Source of the DNA: Paenibacillus glycanilyticus
GTDB taxonomy: Bacteria > Bacillota > Bacilli > Paenibacillales > Paenibacillaceae
Reading direction: 5' to 3'
Assembly (NCBI RefSeq): GCF_023715145.1
Contig: NZ_JAMBNP010000013.1
Coordinates: forward strand, 62,001-126,000
DNA: 64,000 nt
Part shown: one piece after another, positions 15,914 through 25,611 of the stretch
How positions within the stretch are numbered: the stretch's first letter is position 1
How the letters are laid out: each line of letters starts with the position of its first letter
The notes under the pieces: model-generated
Told to the model about the DNA's origin: nothing
Database searches by the model: none
What the model saw: the letters and a program-made list of their open reading frames with translations, nothing else
Position numbers and translations under genes: made by a program

Positions 15914-18900
15914 CTATTTGTTCATCAGGTTATAAATCGCTTGCACCGCTTCCGCGCGGGTAGTGATGCCTTGCGGAACAAATTTATTGCCCGAGCGGCC
16001 ATTAATCAGCTTAAGCTCGGCGGCGGCATTGACGTAATTTTTAGCCCAGTCCGATACGGTGCTCATATCCGCAAACGAGGATTCGTTTACCGTATCAAGT
16101 GGTTGTTTCTTCACAACCGCATAAGCTCTCATCATCATGGCAACCATTTCCTCGCGGGTGATGATGCCTTGCGGATCAAACGTTGTTACGGTACGGCCGG
16201 TCACAATGCCATTGCTGTACGCAATCGAGATCGGCTCCGCGTAATAAGCGCTGCTTGGTACGTCCGAGAACGATTTGCTCGTCGAAGCAGTCAGCTTAAG
16301 CGCATTGACGAGCAGCTTCGTGAATTCGCCGCGCGTAATCGCCCGGTTTGGTTCAAAGGTCGTATCGCTCGTACCGTTGACGATTTGTTTGGCAGCCATT
16401 TCTTGAATAACGTTGTGCGCCCAGAAGCTCGACGTTACGTCGCTGAAGTTGTGGGTAACCTTCAGTACGGCGTATTTGCTGAAGTGGCGGATCTGAGCTG
16501 TCATTACGCCGTTTGCGTATTCGCCGCCGATGTATTCCAGCTTGCCGTCATCACCGATATAGAAGATGCCATACAGTCCCGGATTTGCCGCTACAACCAA
16601 AGGATCGACCTTCAGGTGGAGCGTAATCGGCTCATTGAATTGCGTGAGCTTCGATGTCTCGCCGGCAGCTGTCGTGAAGGAAAGGCTGAATTCATAAATC
16701 TGGCCTTCGACTTGGATGACGGAATGGCTGCCCGTTTCGCTCTTATCAATCGCTTGGCTGGCGTCAGCCGTGCTTAGCGGCGACATCTGGATGGAGATCG
16801 TCCCCTTCGAAAGGTCCGCTCCAGGCACTTGTGCCGTCAATTGCTTCAGCAGCTCCGGCTGCAATTGCAGCTCTACGCTTCCCGATTGAAGAACTAACGG
16901 ATGGCCGTTCAGAAGATCGGATGCATTGCCAGGCAAGCTGAATGCCGTCGTGTCCGGCTTCAAGACTACTGTGGTAACGCCTTGCTTAAGCATGTCGGCC
17001 GTTATCGGAGTAACGTTAGTCGGCGTTCCGGTCGAGCCGCCGCCGTTATTTCCGCCGTTGTTGCCTCCGTTATTGCTAGAAGTCTTCGCCGGAACGATCA
17101 CAGAGATCGCTGCCGTATCCGCCGTTGTCTGATCGGATGTTCTTGTTACCGTCACGACAACTTGAACCGTAGTAGCTTCAGTTGGCGGTGTTACCGTTCC
17201 ATCCGTTGCTATTACGCCTGTTGGCGTCACGCTCTTAATGGTGTACGTGAATCCGCTTGGCGCTGCCGGCAATGTCCAGGATGTCGCATCCTTCGCCGGT
17301 GCCGGAAGGCTTGTCAGTGCCGCGGCAATTCCAGCAGCGGTCTGTTCGGCCGGCGTCTTCGCTGGAACGATAACCGAGATCGCTGCCGTATCCGCCTTTG
17401 TTTGATCGGATGTTCTTGTTACCGTCACGACAACCTGAACCGTAGTAGCTTCCGTTGGCGGTGTTACAGTGCCATCTGTTGCTATTACGCCTGCTGGTGT
17501 CACGCTCTTAATGGTGTACGTGAATCCGCTTGGTCCTGCCGGCAATGTCCAGGATGTTGCATCCTTCGCCGGTGCCGGAAGGCTGGTCAGCGCCGCGGCT
17601 ATTTCAGCTGCGGTTTCTTTTTGACCACCATTGTCATTACCAGGTGGTGTCTTCGCCGGAACGATCACCGAAATCGCTGCCGTATCCGCCGTTGTTTGAT
17701 CGGATGTTCTTGTTACCGTCACGACAACTTGAACCGTAGTAGCTTCAGTTGGCGGTGTTACAGTACCATCCGTTGCTATTACTCCTGTTGGCGTCACGCT
17801 CTTGATTGCATAAGTGAATCCGGTCGGCGCTGCCGGCAATGTCCAGGATGTCGCATCCTTCGCCGGTGCCGGAAGGCTGGTCAGCGCCGCGGCTATTCCG
17901 GCAGCGGTCTGTTCCACTTTGGACAGCTCTTTCGTATTCCGTACACGGATCCGCAGGCCTCCGGAATAACCGCCTGACAACCCTACCGCTTGCAGGGTTT
18001 CGCCGACGCTCAGAACCGGAATCGGTCCGCTCTGATCAACGATGTAGCCATCCGCGAACACAAGCAACGGTCCGCTTCCGTCATCGATAACATAGGAATT
18101 GCTGTCCGGTATCGAAGTGACCGTACCGGTCACCTTCACCAGTTGACCCAAGTTTGCGGCAGCCACCGCATCATGCGTGCTGACCGGCTTCGGTTCAGCT
18201 GCTGCGCCGGAGCTGACTTTTACTACGCTGGCCGCAAAGCCGTTGTACTCAAGTTCAATGTTGTTCTCGAATTCGCTGATATGGCCGTATACCCGCACGA
18301 CGTCTCCCAAGGAGAGCGTATGCTCTGGCAATTCGTTAAACGCCATCATGCCGCCGGTTGCATCCTGCAGGTAGAACGCGTCAAAGAAGATTTCCGAATC
18401 GGATGTTACGGTACCTTGTACGACAACATCCGAACCGACTGGCAGCGCGCGCGCTTCCGCAATGGAGCTAACAACCGTCTCGCGGTGCGCAAGCCAATTG
18501 ATCGCGTTAAGCGCAAATTCGTTATTGCCCTTTGCGTTGTAGCTTTCGTCCATTTGCTTATCGTTGAAAATATTCATGCCCGAAACGATGATTCTTCCTG
18601 CTCCAAGCGTTTCCGACGCAATGACCGGAATCGCCGAGCCTCCCGTCAGATCCGTAGGAGCCGGGGAAGCCGAGACATTGTACGCGTACGTATCGCTCTT
18701 CATCTGTGAAGCAAGCTGGAACGTAGATTCATTGCCTCTTGCCAGAATCGTTACCGTATCGCTGTCGGTCAGCCCCGCCTTGACCGGACCACCGCTGTTT
18801 TTCGCCAAGCTCGATCCGCTGTAATACTCGATTGTCGATACGAAATCCGTCAAGTAATTGCTGATCGGCTTAGGATGCAAACGGACGGAATAGTTCGAAG

Positions 18901-21900
18901 TCAGCGGCGTGCTCCAGAAGTTGCCGTCCTTCGTCTCATCGACCACCTCATCGTTATTCAGCACAATGGATGAGCCGATTCCTTCAAGAAGCGGATTCAA
19001 ATTCTGGTTTGTGGCGCCATAGTTGCTCTTATCCGCCAACCAGACCGAACCGCCGCTATTGACGAAGTTTTTGATCGCCGTAATTTCATCCGCGCTGTAA
19101 GCCGCAGACGGATGGGAAATATAGAGCACGGCAGCGCCGTTAAGAACGGAGTCGTTAATTGCGGACGCCGTATTCTCGGCAACCGTATAGCCTTGAAGTC
19201 TCATTTGGTTCGTAAACGACTTCAGATTGTCTTTATAGCTGCCGGTATCTTTTGTCGTGTTCTCGTTGTTCTTCGAAGCGTCGATCAGAATTTTCTTTCC
19301 AAGCGGCGCTTTGATGGAGAAGGATTGGTGATACTCGTTTAACGTCGCTTCTGCCGTAGTCAGAACCACGATAATATCATGATTGCCGGCCAACGGATTG
19401 CTCCAGATGACGCTTGCCGTCGTTGATTTCCCGCTCTCCAGGGAATCGATTGTCGTCTGGCCGATCAAATGACCGCTGTCTTGTTGATCGTAGTAGTACG
19501 AAACCGTCATGCCGTTAATCGTTTCCGTGCCTTGGTTGCTGATGGAAGCGTTCAGCGTCGCAGCATTGCCGCCAATAATGGCGCCTTCCGCGGCTACAAC
19601 CGTACCAACCTTCACAGCGACCGCTTCTTCCTCCGACCAGAACGGCGCGGAGTAAATCCGGTCTCCGTCAGCTTGCGTAACGCGGACGATGAACCATTGC
19701 TGTCCGCCTGCAACCGTAACGGTTGGCTTCCAGTTGAACGAAGTCTCATTAGACGCCGGCGTATACGATGCCGCTACCACGCCGCCGTTCGTAATCAGTT
19801 CGGCCTTCGCGATGTTATCGTTGGACTGCGTCGCGATATAGCTGTAACGCGGGTCGGATTTGTTTTCGAGCACGTCATCGCTGCCCGAAATATTGAAATT
19901 CAGCGTCTTGCTGTCGACGGTCGAACCCATATACCAGCCGTTTGCCGTCGCGTCCAGCTTAGCGTTTGGATCTTCGGTCATGTAGACGCGCATGTTGCGC
20001 ATCGCATCCATAAGGGAATCCGTCGTCAAATCTTTCGATACTATGACCGTACGTCTTTTTGTCTGGCCCCAAGTCGCGTCATGGTTGTCTTCCCCGAAGG
20101 TTGGAGCAACATGCCAGCCGATATCGAGTGCCTTATAGTACATATTCTCAAGGTTTACGTAAGAGTAGTTGCCCGAGCCGTTGCCGACTTCGAACATGGT
20201 GAACAGCTTGTCTACTTGTTTGTTATACGGCAGGAAGCTGTTGAACGAGCCCGTTGGCGCGTTCGGATGGTTGAATTGGGCAACGATGTCATCGTATGAC
20301 ATGACCCACGAATAATACTTGTCCAGGTCCTGGTACATGCCGCCGTCTTCAACCCGGTCGATAAAGTTCTCCGTGCCAAATACGTTCGAGTGGCCCCAAG
20401 TCGTCGACGTCATCTCGAATGCCGGGAATACGACGAATTGTCCGTCAACCGTATTTGATTTTGCGAGCGACTTGGTGAGTGCCCAGCTTTCGCCGCCCTT
20501 GCGCTCAGGCATGCCGCCATGGGTCGCTGCATCCGCCTCCGTTCCCCGAATGGATGCATCAATATCGTGGGAATGGTCGGAGAACGCGAAATAGTCATAG
20601 CCGTAATATTTGGCCTGATCAAGCGCGGTTTGAGGATCCCCATGCGCGTCATGCGAAATATTCGTATGGTTATGCGTTGTGCCGTAGTAATGATTGCCGC
20701 CGGAAAAACGCTCTTCGATTGTAAACGTCCACGACTTATCCGTTTTGTTGCCAAGCGTGTCCTTGATAACCAATTGGATTGTGTGGTCGCCAACAGCCAA
20801 ATCATCGTCTGTCGTCAGCGTAAGCGTTGCTTGCGTTGCCGTAAAGGTTGTGCGCTGTGTATAGTCAGCGCCGTCGATCTTCAACGTGGCATCGGAGAAT
20901 TCAATGCCGCTCGGATCGTTGTAAGATGCGGAGATAGCCGGATGCTGCGTTTGGAGCTTGTCCCCTTCGGCAGGTGATAAGCTCGTAATAACAGGGCCGT
21001 CTTGATCGTCAACGATATCGATAGCGATCGGCTCCAAGCTGCTGCCGGAACCGGCCTTAACCTCTCCGGACGCCGCTTCGATGTAATAGAAAAGCTTGCC
21101 CGTCGTTGGAACATCCGTTTGCGGGATATGGCCGTTATAGTGCACCTTATCCGCGGCTGTCAGCGGAATGGAGCGATAATCCTCGCCTTCCGCCCCTTTG
21201 TAATACAGGGTTACGGAATCGGCGAATTTCGCCATGGCTTCAAAGCCCACGTCTACCCCGGTATAAGCTTTCGCAAGAGGCGTATGGCTGAATTGAAGCT
21301 CGCCCTTGACGTCCGCCGAGCTGCGCGGCATCAATCGGTAGCCGCTGTCATAAGGAGCTACCCGGTCGGCTTGTCCAACAATGCCGGTAAAGGTATAGGT
21401 TTCGTTTAACTCGATGGTATTGCCGGACATAGCAATGCCCGAGCCTGCCGTCACCCTGACGATAAACGTATTGCCCGCATCATCGGTCAGCGTTACGTCC
21501 GTATCCGCGCCCGATGCAGCCGTATTGGTGACTTTGCCTTTAATGGCGGCAAGCTTGCCTTCAAGCGGCTCCATAACAGCCGGCGTTGAAGCCTGCGCAA
21601 GCGTAAACGCTGCTGCGGCCGGCTGCTCTTGTTCGCCTTCGTCTTCCATCGAGGAAGCCAGAAGCTGAATCATGCCTGCCGTAAATGCGATTGTGCCGGT
21701 AACCTTCACTTTGTGTCCCGGTACAATGGAAATGCTTGGTGCCGCCCCGGCAATGACAGTAAGACCGCCGGTAGCGTCCTGCATATAGAAATGGGTCGGC
21801 TCCGTACCCAACGTTCCGTTAGCCGCGGTAACGATACCTTCCACGGTTGCCGTATAAGCAGCCTGCTGCGTCATGCCTTTTGCATCGGAAGCACGTACGT

Positions 21901-24055
21901 CGCTGATAGCCGTGATGGCCGGTTTGTTGTAGGAAGAAGCATCAATACGCGTATACGGACTTTCCGCATTGGCGTATGTATGCGTGAGATACACCGATTG
22001 AATGCCGGTCGCATTCTCGATGGTCATCGTAAACGAACCGTTAACTCCAGCCGTCGTTTGACCAACTGCCGTGAACGCGCCGCCAACGTAGGCATAAGCT
22101 TTCACCGCGGAATTCGCCACAACGGCATCCGCCGTGCCGCTCACCGACGTTGAACCGTCAAAAGTGATATTGGCAGCTACGGGCGCTTCTTTATAAGAAG
22201 CATTTTTCACGATGATTTCAGACGGCGCCGCAGGCGATTTCGGCACAAAGGTCACGAAATCCTTGGACGGATCCTTCGTGAAGTAAGCACCGTTATGCAT
22301 GCCAACAGCCGCACGCGGGTCCGAGCCAATCTCGGTTCTGCGGACCATGACGCCGCTTGCGATATCCGATGCGATAAACGGCGTTCCCCATAAGAACGTT
22401 TTGCCGTCAAAGAAAGAGGATGCGCTGCCGTAAGCGAACAAATCGACGATATTTTCGTTGTTCGGATCGGAAGTCGCCGTCGCTGCTTGCGTCAGAATGA
22501 CGATACCGCCGCCCGACGAGCCTGCATTTGGCCCAAGCGATCCGGTATCGTCAGCTGCTGCCGGAACGGCAGACAACGCGCTAGTATTGGCTGCTCCGGT
22601 CACCAGATAGTAACCATGCGCTTTGATGGTTCCGGTAAGCACGGTTCCTTTTCCCGTCGCTGCCGGATTGGTCAATGCCGTGTAATCGATGACCCAGCCT
22701 TTCAGGCTGATATCGTGGTCGGTACGATTATAAAGCTCGAAAAACTTATTCTTGTAAACGCCGTTTGCCGTTCCGCTGACGTTCAGCATGCTGAAGACAA
22801 CGTCGCCCGGATTGGCTTTGTTCGGGTTCTCAATCGCAAAGTTCACGCCTGTCATGGCGCTGACCAGCTTATTCGCTGCTTTGGCAGTCACGAATACTTT
22901 CGAATTGCCGTCCGCATTGGTAAGACTAGCCGTAAACGATCCGTCCGCTTCGGCTGTCGTTGTGCCGGCCGGCGTCGTGCCGTCCGCCAAATAAACCGTA
23001 ACGGCCGAGCCGCCAACTACGGCGGAAGCCGCTCCCGACACTGTCGAGTAGCTGGAATAAGTGATTTTGGAAGCGTTCGGAGCGGCTGTTTGTCCGACCG
23101 ATACGTTCACCTTCGCGCTCTCTTCCTTGCCGGTCTCCGTTGCCGTCAACGCCACGGTACCCGCATGCGTCGGATTGCTGATCGCCAAAGTAAAGGAACC
23201 GTCCGCATTGGCGGTCGTGTTGCCAAGCGTTGTATTGTCCGCGCCGTATCCTTTAACTTCCGCGTTCGCAGGCACGGCTCCGACATCGCCGTTCAATGTC
23301 GAATAGTCGTCCACGAACGTGATTTTACTGGTTACAGGAGGCGTCGTTGTTTGCGCACCGCCATCGCCGCCGTCTCCACCGTCGCCGCCGGAGCCGTCAG
23401 TCGATTCACCGGCAACGATGATATTTTCGATCTGGCTTGTGCCAGTGGATTGGAATGCATCCGTTTCCGGAGATGTCCCTGTACCCGCACGAACAGATAA
23501 ATTGTCAAAAATCGTCCATCTCAAATAAATCAATGATTGATTATCAACGCCGGAAGGCAGCGCTACGTTACTTAGCACGCCTGTTGTCCAATTGTTTTGA
23601 ACTTTTACGGTGCCGCCTGCAACATCAGTCCAGCTTGTCCCGTCTAAGCTGTATTGAAGCTGAAAGTCTCTCGGTCCCGTATTTGAACCACGTTGAGTCG
23701 ACGATACTTTTAGATTCGTATAACCGGTGGTCACCAGGGAAACCTGCCAGTAATCGCCCACTTTCCAATCTTTCCCGCTGACTACTGACATTGCGGGAGT
23801 CGATGCATCGTTGGAGAACGACACGGTTGGCAAGCTTGTCGTGATTTTCTTGTCCTTATTGATATCTAGCGTAACGCTCTGGTTCGCGGGAAGATCCGCC
23901 ACTCCCGTGCCGGTCCCGTCCCATTTCGCGAGCGTTACCGCCGATGCCGCATTTGCCTGAGGCAACATGCTGCCCGGTTGGAGCAGCGTCAGAAGCATCA
24001 TAACGGATAAAACGATGCCGAATACGCGTTTATTTTTTAACGCCGAATAACCCAC
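15914..24055 (-). CDS. Giant S-layer-anchored multidomain protein with PHP metallohydrolase (CehA/McbA-like) and lamin-tail domains
   Basis: A 2713-residue secreted protein. In order: signal peptide (1-36); beta-sandwich binding module (37-215); a Gly-Asp linker (about 219-233); Ig-like repeats (235-410); lamin-tail domain (about 416-615); another Ig-like module; OB-fold-type region (about 715-915, with HFYMQDATGGL); an Ig-like spacer; a PHP domain with GTTHNHTNISHDAHGD (His1128 and His1130), FAFSDHSHD near 1162 and FGEDNHDATWG near 1326; CARDB-like and ThuA/GATase-like regions (1490-1800); two more OB-type modules; three nearly identical 89-residue repeats (2047-2325); and three SLH domains (about 2539-2713) that bind pyruvylated wall polymer. 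PHP proteins of this type are predicted phosphoesterases or nucleases; the substrate is unknown. GTG start at 24055 with GGAGG upstream. The gene has its own promoter and terminator. Confidence 0.9.
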   Translation of the reverse strand: MGYSALKNKRVFGIVLSVMMLLTLLQPGSMLPQANAASAVTLAKWDGTGTGVADLPANQSVTLDINKDKKITTSLPTVSFSNDASTPAMSVVSGKDWKVGDYWQVSLVTTGYTNLKVSSTQRGSNTGPRDFQLQYSLDGTSWTDVAGGTVKVQNNWTTGVLSNVALPSGVDNQSLIYLRWTIFDNLSVRAGTGTSPETDAFQSTGTSQIENIIVAGESTDGSGGDGGDGGDGGAQTTTPPVTSKITFVDDYSTLNGDVGAVPANAEVKGYGADNTTLGNTTANADGSFTLAISNPTHAGTVALTATETGKEESAKVNVSVGQTAAPNASKITYSSYSTVSGAASAVVGGSAVTVYLADGTTPAGTTTAEADGSFTASLTNADGNSKVFVTAKAANKLVSAMTGVNFAIENPNKANPGDVVFSMLNVSGTANGVYKNKFFELYNRTDHDISLKGWVIDYTALTNPAATGKGTVLTGTIKAHGYYLVTGAANTSALSAVPAAADDTGSLGPNAGSSGGGIVILTQAATATSDPNNENIVDLFAYGSASSFFDGKTFLWGTPFIASDIASGVMVRRTEIGSDPRAAVGMHNGAYFTKDPSKDFVTFVPKSPAAPSEIIVKNASYKEAPVAANITFDGSTSVSGTADAVVANSAVKAYAYVGGAFTAVGQTTAGVNGSFTMTIENATGIQSVYLTHTYANAESPYTRIDASSYNKPAITAISDVRASDAKGMTQQAAYTATVEGIVTAANGTLGTEPTHFYMQDATGGLTVIAGAAPSISIVPGHKVKVTGTIAFTAGMIQLLASSMEDEGEQEQPAAAAFTLAQASTPAVMEPLEGKLAAIKGKVTNTAASGADTDVTLTDDAGNTFIVRVTAGSGIAMSGNTIELNETYTFTGIVGQADRVAPYDSGYRLMPRSSADVKGELQFSHTPLAKAYTGVDVGFEAMAKFADSVTLYYKGAEGEDYRSIPLTAADKVHYNGHIPQTDVPTTGKLFYYIEAASGEVKAGSGSSLEPIAIDIVDDQDGPVITSLSPAEGDKLQTQHPAISASYNDPSGIEFSDATLKIDGADYTQRTTFTATQATLTLTTDDDLAVGDHTIQLVIKDTLGNKTDKSWTFTIEERFSGGNHYYGTTHNHTNISHDAHGDPQTALDQAKYYGYDYFAFSDHSHDIDASIRGTEADAATHGGMPERKGGESWALTKSLAKSNTVDGQFVVFPAFEMTSTTWGHSNVFGTENFIDRVEDGGMYQDLDKYYSWVMSYDDIVAQFNHPNAPTGSFNSFLPYNKQVDKLFTMFEVGNGSGNYSYVNLENMYYKALDIGWHVAPTFGEDNHDATWGQTKRRTVIVSKDLTTDSLMDAMRNMRVYMTEDPNAKLDATANGWYMGSTVDSKTLNFNISGSDDVLENKSDPRYSYIATQSNDNIAKAELITNGGVVAASYTPASNETSFNWKPTVTVAGGQQWFIVRVTQADGDRIYSAPFWSEEEAVAVKVGTVVAAEGAIIGGNAATLNASISNQGTETINGMTVSYYYDQQDSGHLIGQTTIDSLESGKSTTASVIWSNPLAGNHDIIVVLTTAEATLNEYHQSFSIKAPLGKKILIDASKNNENTTKDTGSYKDNLKSFTNQMRLQGYTVAENTASAINDSVLNGAAVLYISHPSAAYSADEITAIKNFVNSGGSVWLADKSNYGATNQNLNPLLEGIGSSIVLNNDEVVDETKDGNFWSTPLTSNYSVRLHPKPISNYLTDFVSTIEYYSGSSLAKNSGGPVKAGLTDSDTVTILARGNESTFQLASQMKSDTYAYNVSASPAPTDLTGGSAIPVIASETLGAGRIIVSGMNIFNDKQMDESYNAKGNNEFALNAINWLAHRETVVSSIAEARALPVGSDVVVQGTVTSDSEIFFDAFYLQDATGGMMAFNELPEHTLSLGDVVRVYGHISEFENNIELEYNGFAASVVKVSSGAAAEPKPVSTHDAVAAANLGQLVKVTGTVTSIPDSNSYVIDDGSGPLLVFADGYIVDQSGPIPVLSVGETLQAVGLSGGYSGGLRIRVRNTKELSKVEQTAAGIAAALTSLPAPAKDATSWTLPAAPTGFTYAIKSVTPTGVIATDGTVTPPTEATTVQVVVTVTRTSDQTTADTAAISVIVPAKTPPGNDNGGQKETAAEIAAALTSLPAPAKDATSWTLPAGPSGFTYTIKSVTPAGVIATDGTVTPPTEATTVQVVVTVTRTSDQTKADTAAISVIVPAKTPAEQTAAGIAAALTSLPAPAKDATSWTLPAAPSGFTYTIKSVTPTGVIATDGTVTPPTEATTVQVVVTVTRTSDQTTADTAAISVIVPAKTSSNNGGNNGGNNGGGSTGTPTNVTPITADMLKQGVTTVVLKPDTTAFSLPGNASDLLNGHPLVLQSGSVELQLQPELLKQLTAQVPGADLSKGTISIQMSPLSTADASQAIDKSETGSHSVIQVEGQIYEFSLSFTTAAGETSKLTQFNEPITLHLKVDPLVVAANPGLYGIFYIGDDGKLEYIGGEYANGVMTAQIRHFSKYAVLKVTHNFSDVTSSFWAHNVIQEMAAKQIVNGTSDTTFEPNRAITRGEFTKLLVNALKLTASTSKSFSDVPSSAYYAEPISIAYSNGIVTGRTVTTFDPQGIITREEMVAMMMRAYAVVKKQPLDTVNESSFADMSTVSDWAKNYVNAAAELKLINGRSGNKFVPQGITTRAEAVQAIYNLMNK
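17081..17918 (-). repeat. Three tandem near-identical ~270-bp coding repeats inside the giant SLH protein gene
   Basis: Three consecutive units of roughly 270 bp (about 17081-17347, 17351-17620 and 17650-17918), each encoding an Ig-like module that begins AAGIAAALTSLPAPAKDATS or a close variant and ends AAISVIVPAKT. They differ by few nucleotides, many silent, so they were duplicated recently or are kept alike by recombination. Copy number is likely to vary between strains. Confidence 0.9.
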
Positions 24056-24122
24056 TCAAATGCCTCCGTTCAATTAATCAGTAATGAGAAAGTCCTTAAC
24101 AGAGGTAGGCCAAGCTGTATGG

Positions 24123-24151
24123 TGATAAAATAAACAGGACTTGCTTGTCAA
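24123..24151 (-). promoter_or_regulatory. Predicted sigma-A promoter of the giant SLH protein gene
   Basis: On the minus strand a perfect TTGACA (24146-24151) and TTATCA (24123-24128) are 17 bp apart, giving a leader of about 60 nt before the GTG at 24055. Confidence 0.6.
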
Positions 24152-24186
24152 CGGCAAATAAACCGCCGATAAGCCGGTTTCTTCAG

Positions 24187-24232
24187 AAGCCGCGGTCCGT
24201 GCGCCCCGCCAAAAGCTAACGGATCGCGGCTT
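24187..24232. repeat. Intergenic 14-bp inverted repeat upstream of the SLH gene promoter
   Basis: AAGCCGCGGTCCGT (24187-24200) is complementary to ACGGATCGCGGCTT (24219-24232) with one mismatch, loop 18 nt. It lies upstream of the predicted SLH gene promoter, so it is not in that leader. The flanking TTTT on the plus strand makes it terminator-like in that direction, though no plus-strand gene precedes it. Function unknown. The rest of 24056-24455 shows only the promoter. Confidence 0.5.
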
Positions 24233-24454
24233 TTCGATTCCTATTTACGCATCGCAAGAGATGATGACTCCTTTCCGCAAAATTCTTCTAAAAAGTTCCC
24301 CAAAAATAGCTGGTCAGCCTTACCCCATTTGCATTATAGCACCGTTAATTCCGACAATTGTCATCCCAATATTAATTTTTTAGTCCTAAACTTTCTAAGG
24401 TTTTCATATGTTCAATTTCAGCGCGGAACCCTTTGAAATTTGGTTCCAATTAAC

Positions 24455-24483
24455 AAAAAAACCGGAGCTGCAGCAGCCCCGGT
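24455..24483 (-). terminator. Intrinsic terminator of the gerA-gerB-gerC operon
   Basis: A 10-pair stem (24461-24470 with 24474-24483, one G-U pair) with a 3-nt loop followed on the minus strand by seven U. It lies 36 nt after the gerC stop. Confidence 0.9.
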
Positions 24484-24519
24484 ACCCAAATTATCGTTAT
24501 TTGGTCGAACAGATAACCT

Positions 24520-25611
24520 TCAGTCCAGAAACTCCAATCCCGTATTTCTCAAGTCGATATGAAACGTATAGCTGATTTCCGCACGCTTGAACATCTCCGG
24601 CCATTTCTCATACTCGGCAGGCTTCAAGCGGCTTCGGAAGCGATCGCCAAAGCCAAATACATCGGCGCCTTCCCGCTGCGTTTTCTCAAACATGGATTTG
24701 GCGTGCTTGTTCAGATCAGACTCCAGCTCGGCTAATATCTGCGGAGCATTCTGCTTCCGGGAACGGGAGCTGTCGATTAACGTTGTGACAAGCGAGCAAT
24801 CGATTCGGATAATCGGCTTGCCATCCTGAAGAGCGGTCTTGATGCGACTATGATTATTTACGATTCGAATATCCGATTTGCTCATCAGCTCAACCTCCGA
24901 ATCGTGGAACCGGTGCGTGAAAATTTCATACAAAAGCGACTCGTCCTTGTTTAACTCTCCAACAATCCTATCATTGACGAATATCGCATTGCCGGCAAGA
25001 ACAAAGGAATTTTGTCTTCCCTCCGTTAGCAAGGGGATCAGATTGGCATGGAAGGGGTTATACAATTTAGCGTATACTTCCCACAGCATCGTTTTGTTTT
25101 TTCTGGGAACGCCTCCGGCGTAAGTTTCGAAAAAGAGCTTGGTATAAATGCCCGACAGCTCGCCAGTAGGGTTTGTCCTTGTAAAGATGCGCTCCATATC
25201 GCCTCTTATTATCGCTACAACGGCATCCAGCGGAACGGAACGCTCTCTTACCGCAAATTCCAAATAGGGTTCAATTCCCGACTTGGCTAATGATTCATCC
25301 ACCAGAATCGCACGGGTAGAAGAAGGATCAAGTGCTTTTGGCAGCTTGTATTTCGCTTTGTTCATCGCATCCGAAACGGTCTGCCCATATTGGCTCATCG
25401 TAAAAAAATCTTTTTCCGACATGGCAAGCGTTCCCTTTGGCAACGGAAACCGAAACCATACGTTAATATCAGAACCGGAGGACTTCTCAAGACCCATAAC
25501 GCCAACCATCATGCGGTTATCGATATCTTTAGCATCCCAGCATCCGGTTGTTAGGAACATAAGCAAACCGAATAGGCTGACAATCCTCCATCCACACCTT
25601 TTCCTGTTCAT
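24520..25611 (-). CDS. Spore germination lipoprotein GerC family (Ger(x)C)
   Basis: About 363 residues, the C subunit of a nutrient germinant receptor. The N-terminus MNRKRCGWRIVSLFGLLMFL is a lipoprotein signal ending in the lipobox LTTGC, giving a diacylglyceryl-modified Cys just before WDAKDIDNRM, which is the typical Ger(x)C opening. The rest is soluble and fits the three-domain GerBC fold. The ATG at 25611 overlaps the gerB stop as ATGA. A longer frame from 25659 would delay the signal peptide and lacks a ribosome-binding site. It is the last gene of the A-B-C operon. Confidence 0.93.
   Translation of the reverse strand: MNRKRCGWRIVSLFGLLMFLTTGCWDAKDIDNRMMVGVMGLEKSSGSDINVWFRFPLPKGTLAMSEKDFFTMSQYGQTVSDAMNKAKYKLPKALDPSSTRAILVDESLAKSGIEPYLEFAVRERSVPLDAVVAIIRGDMERIFTRTNPTGELSGIYTKLFFETYAGGVPRKNKTMLWEVYAKLYNPFHANLIPLLTEGRQNSFVLAGNAIFVNDRIVGELNKDESLLYEIFTHRFHDSEVELMSKSDIRIVNNHSRIKTALQDGKPIIRIDCSLVTTLIDSSRSRKQNAPQILAELESDLNKHAKSMFEKTQREGADVFGFGDRFRSRLKPAEYEKWPEMFKRAEISYTFHIDLRNTGLEFLD

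Noticed and set aside
16901..17977. Plus-strand frame of 358 codons rich in Cys and Arg
   Set aside because: It is a shadow of the triplicated Ig-like repeats of the giant gene on the other strand; its own repeats simply mirror them.
24056..24240. Cyclic di-GMP or other riboswitch upstream of the giant SLH protein gene
   Set aside because: The inverted repeat at 24187-24232 lies upstream of the predicted promoter, and the conserved core of the c-di-GMP-I class is absent.
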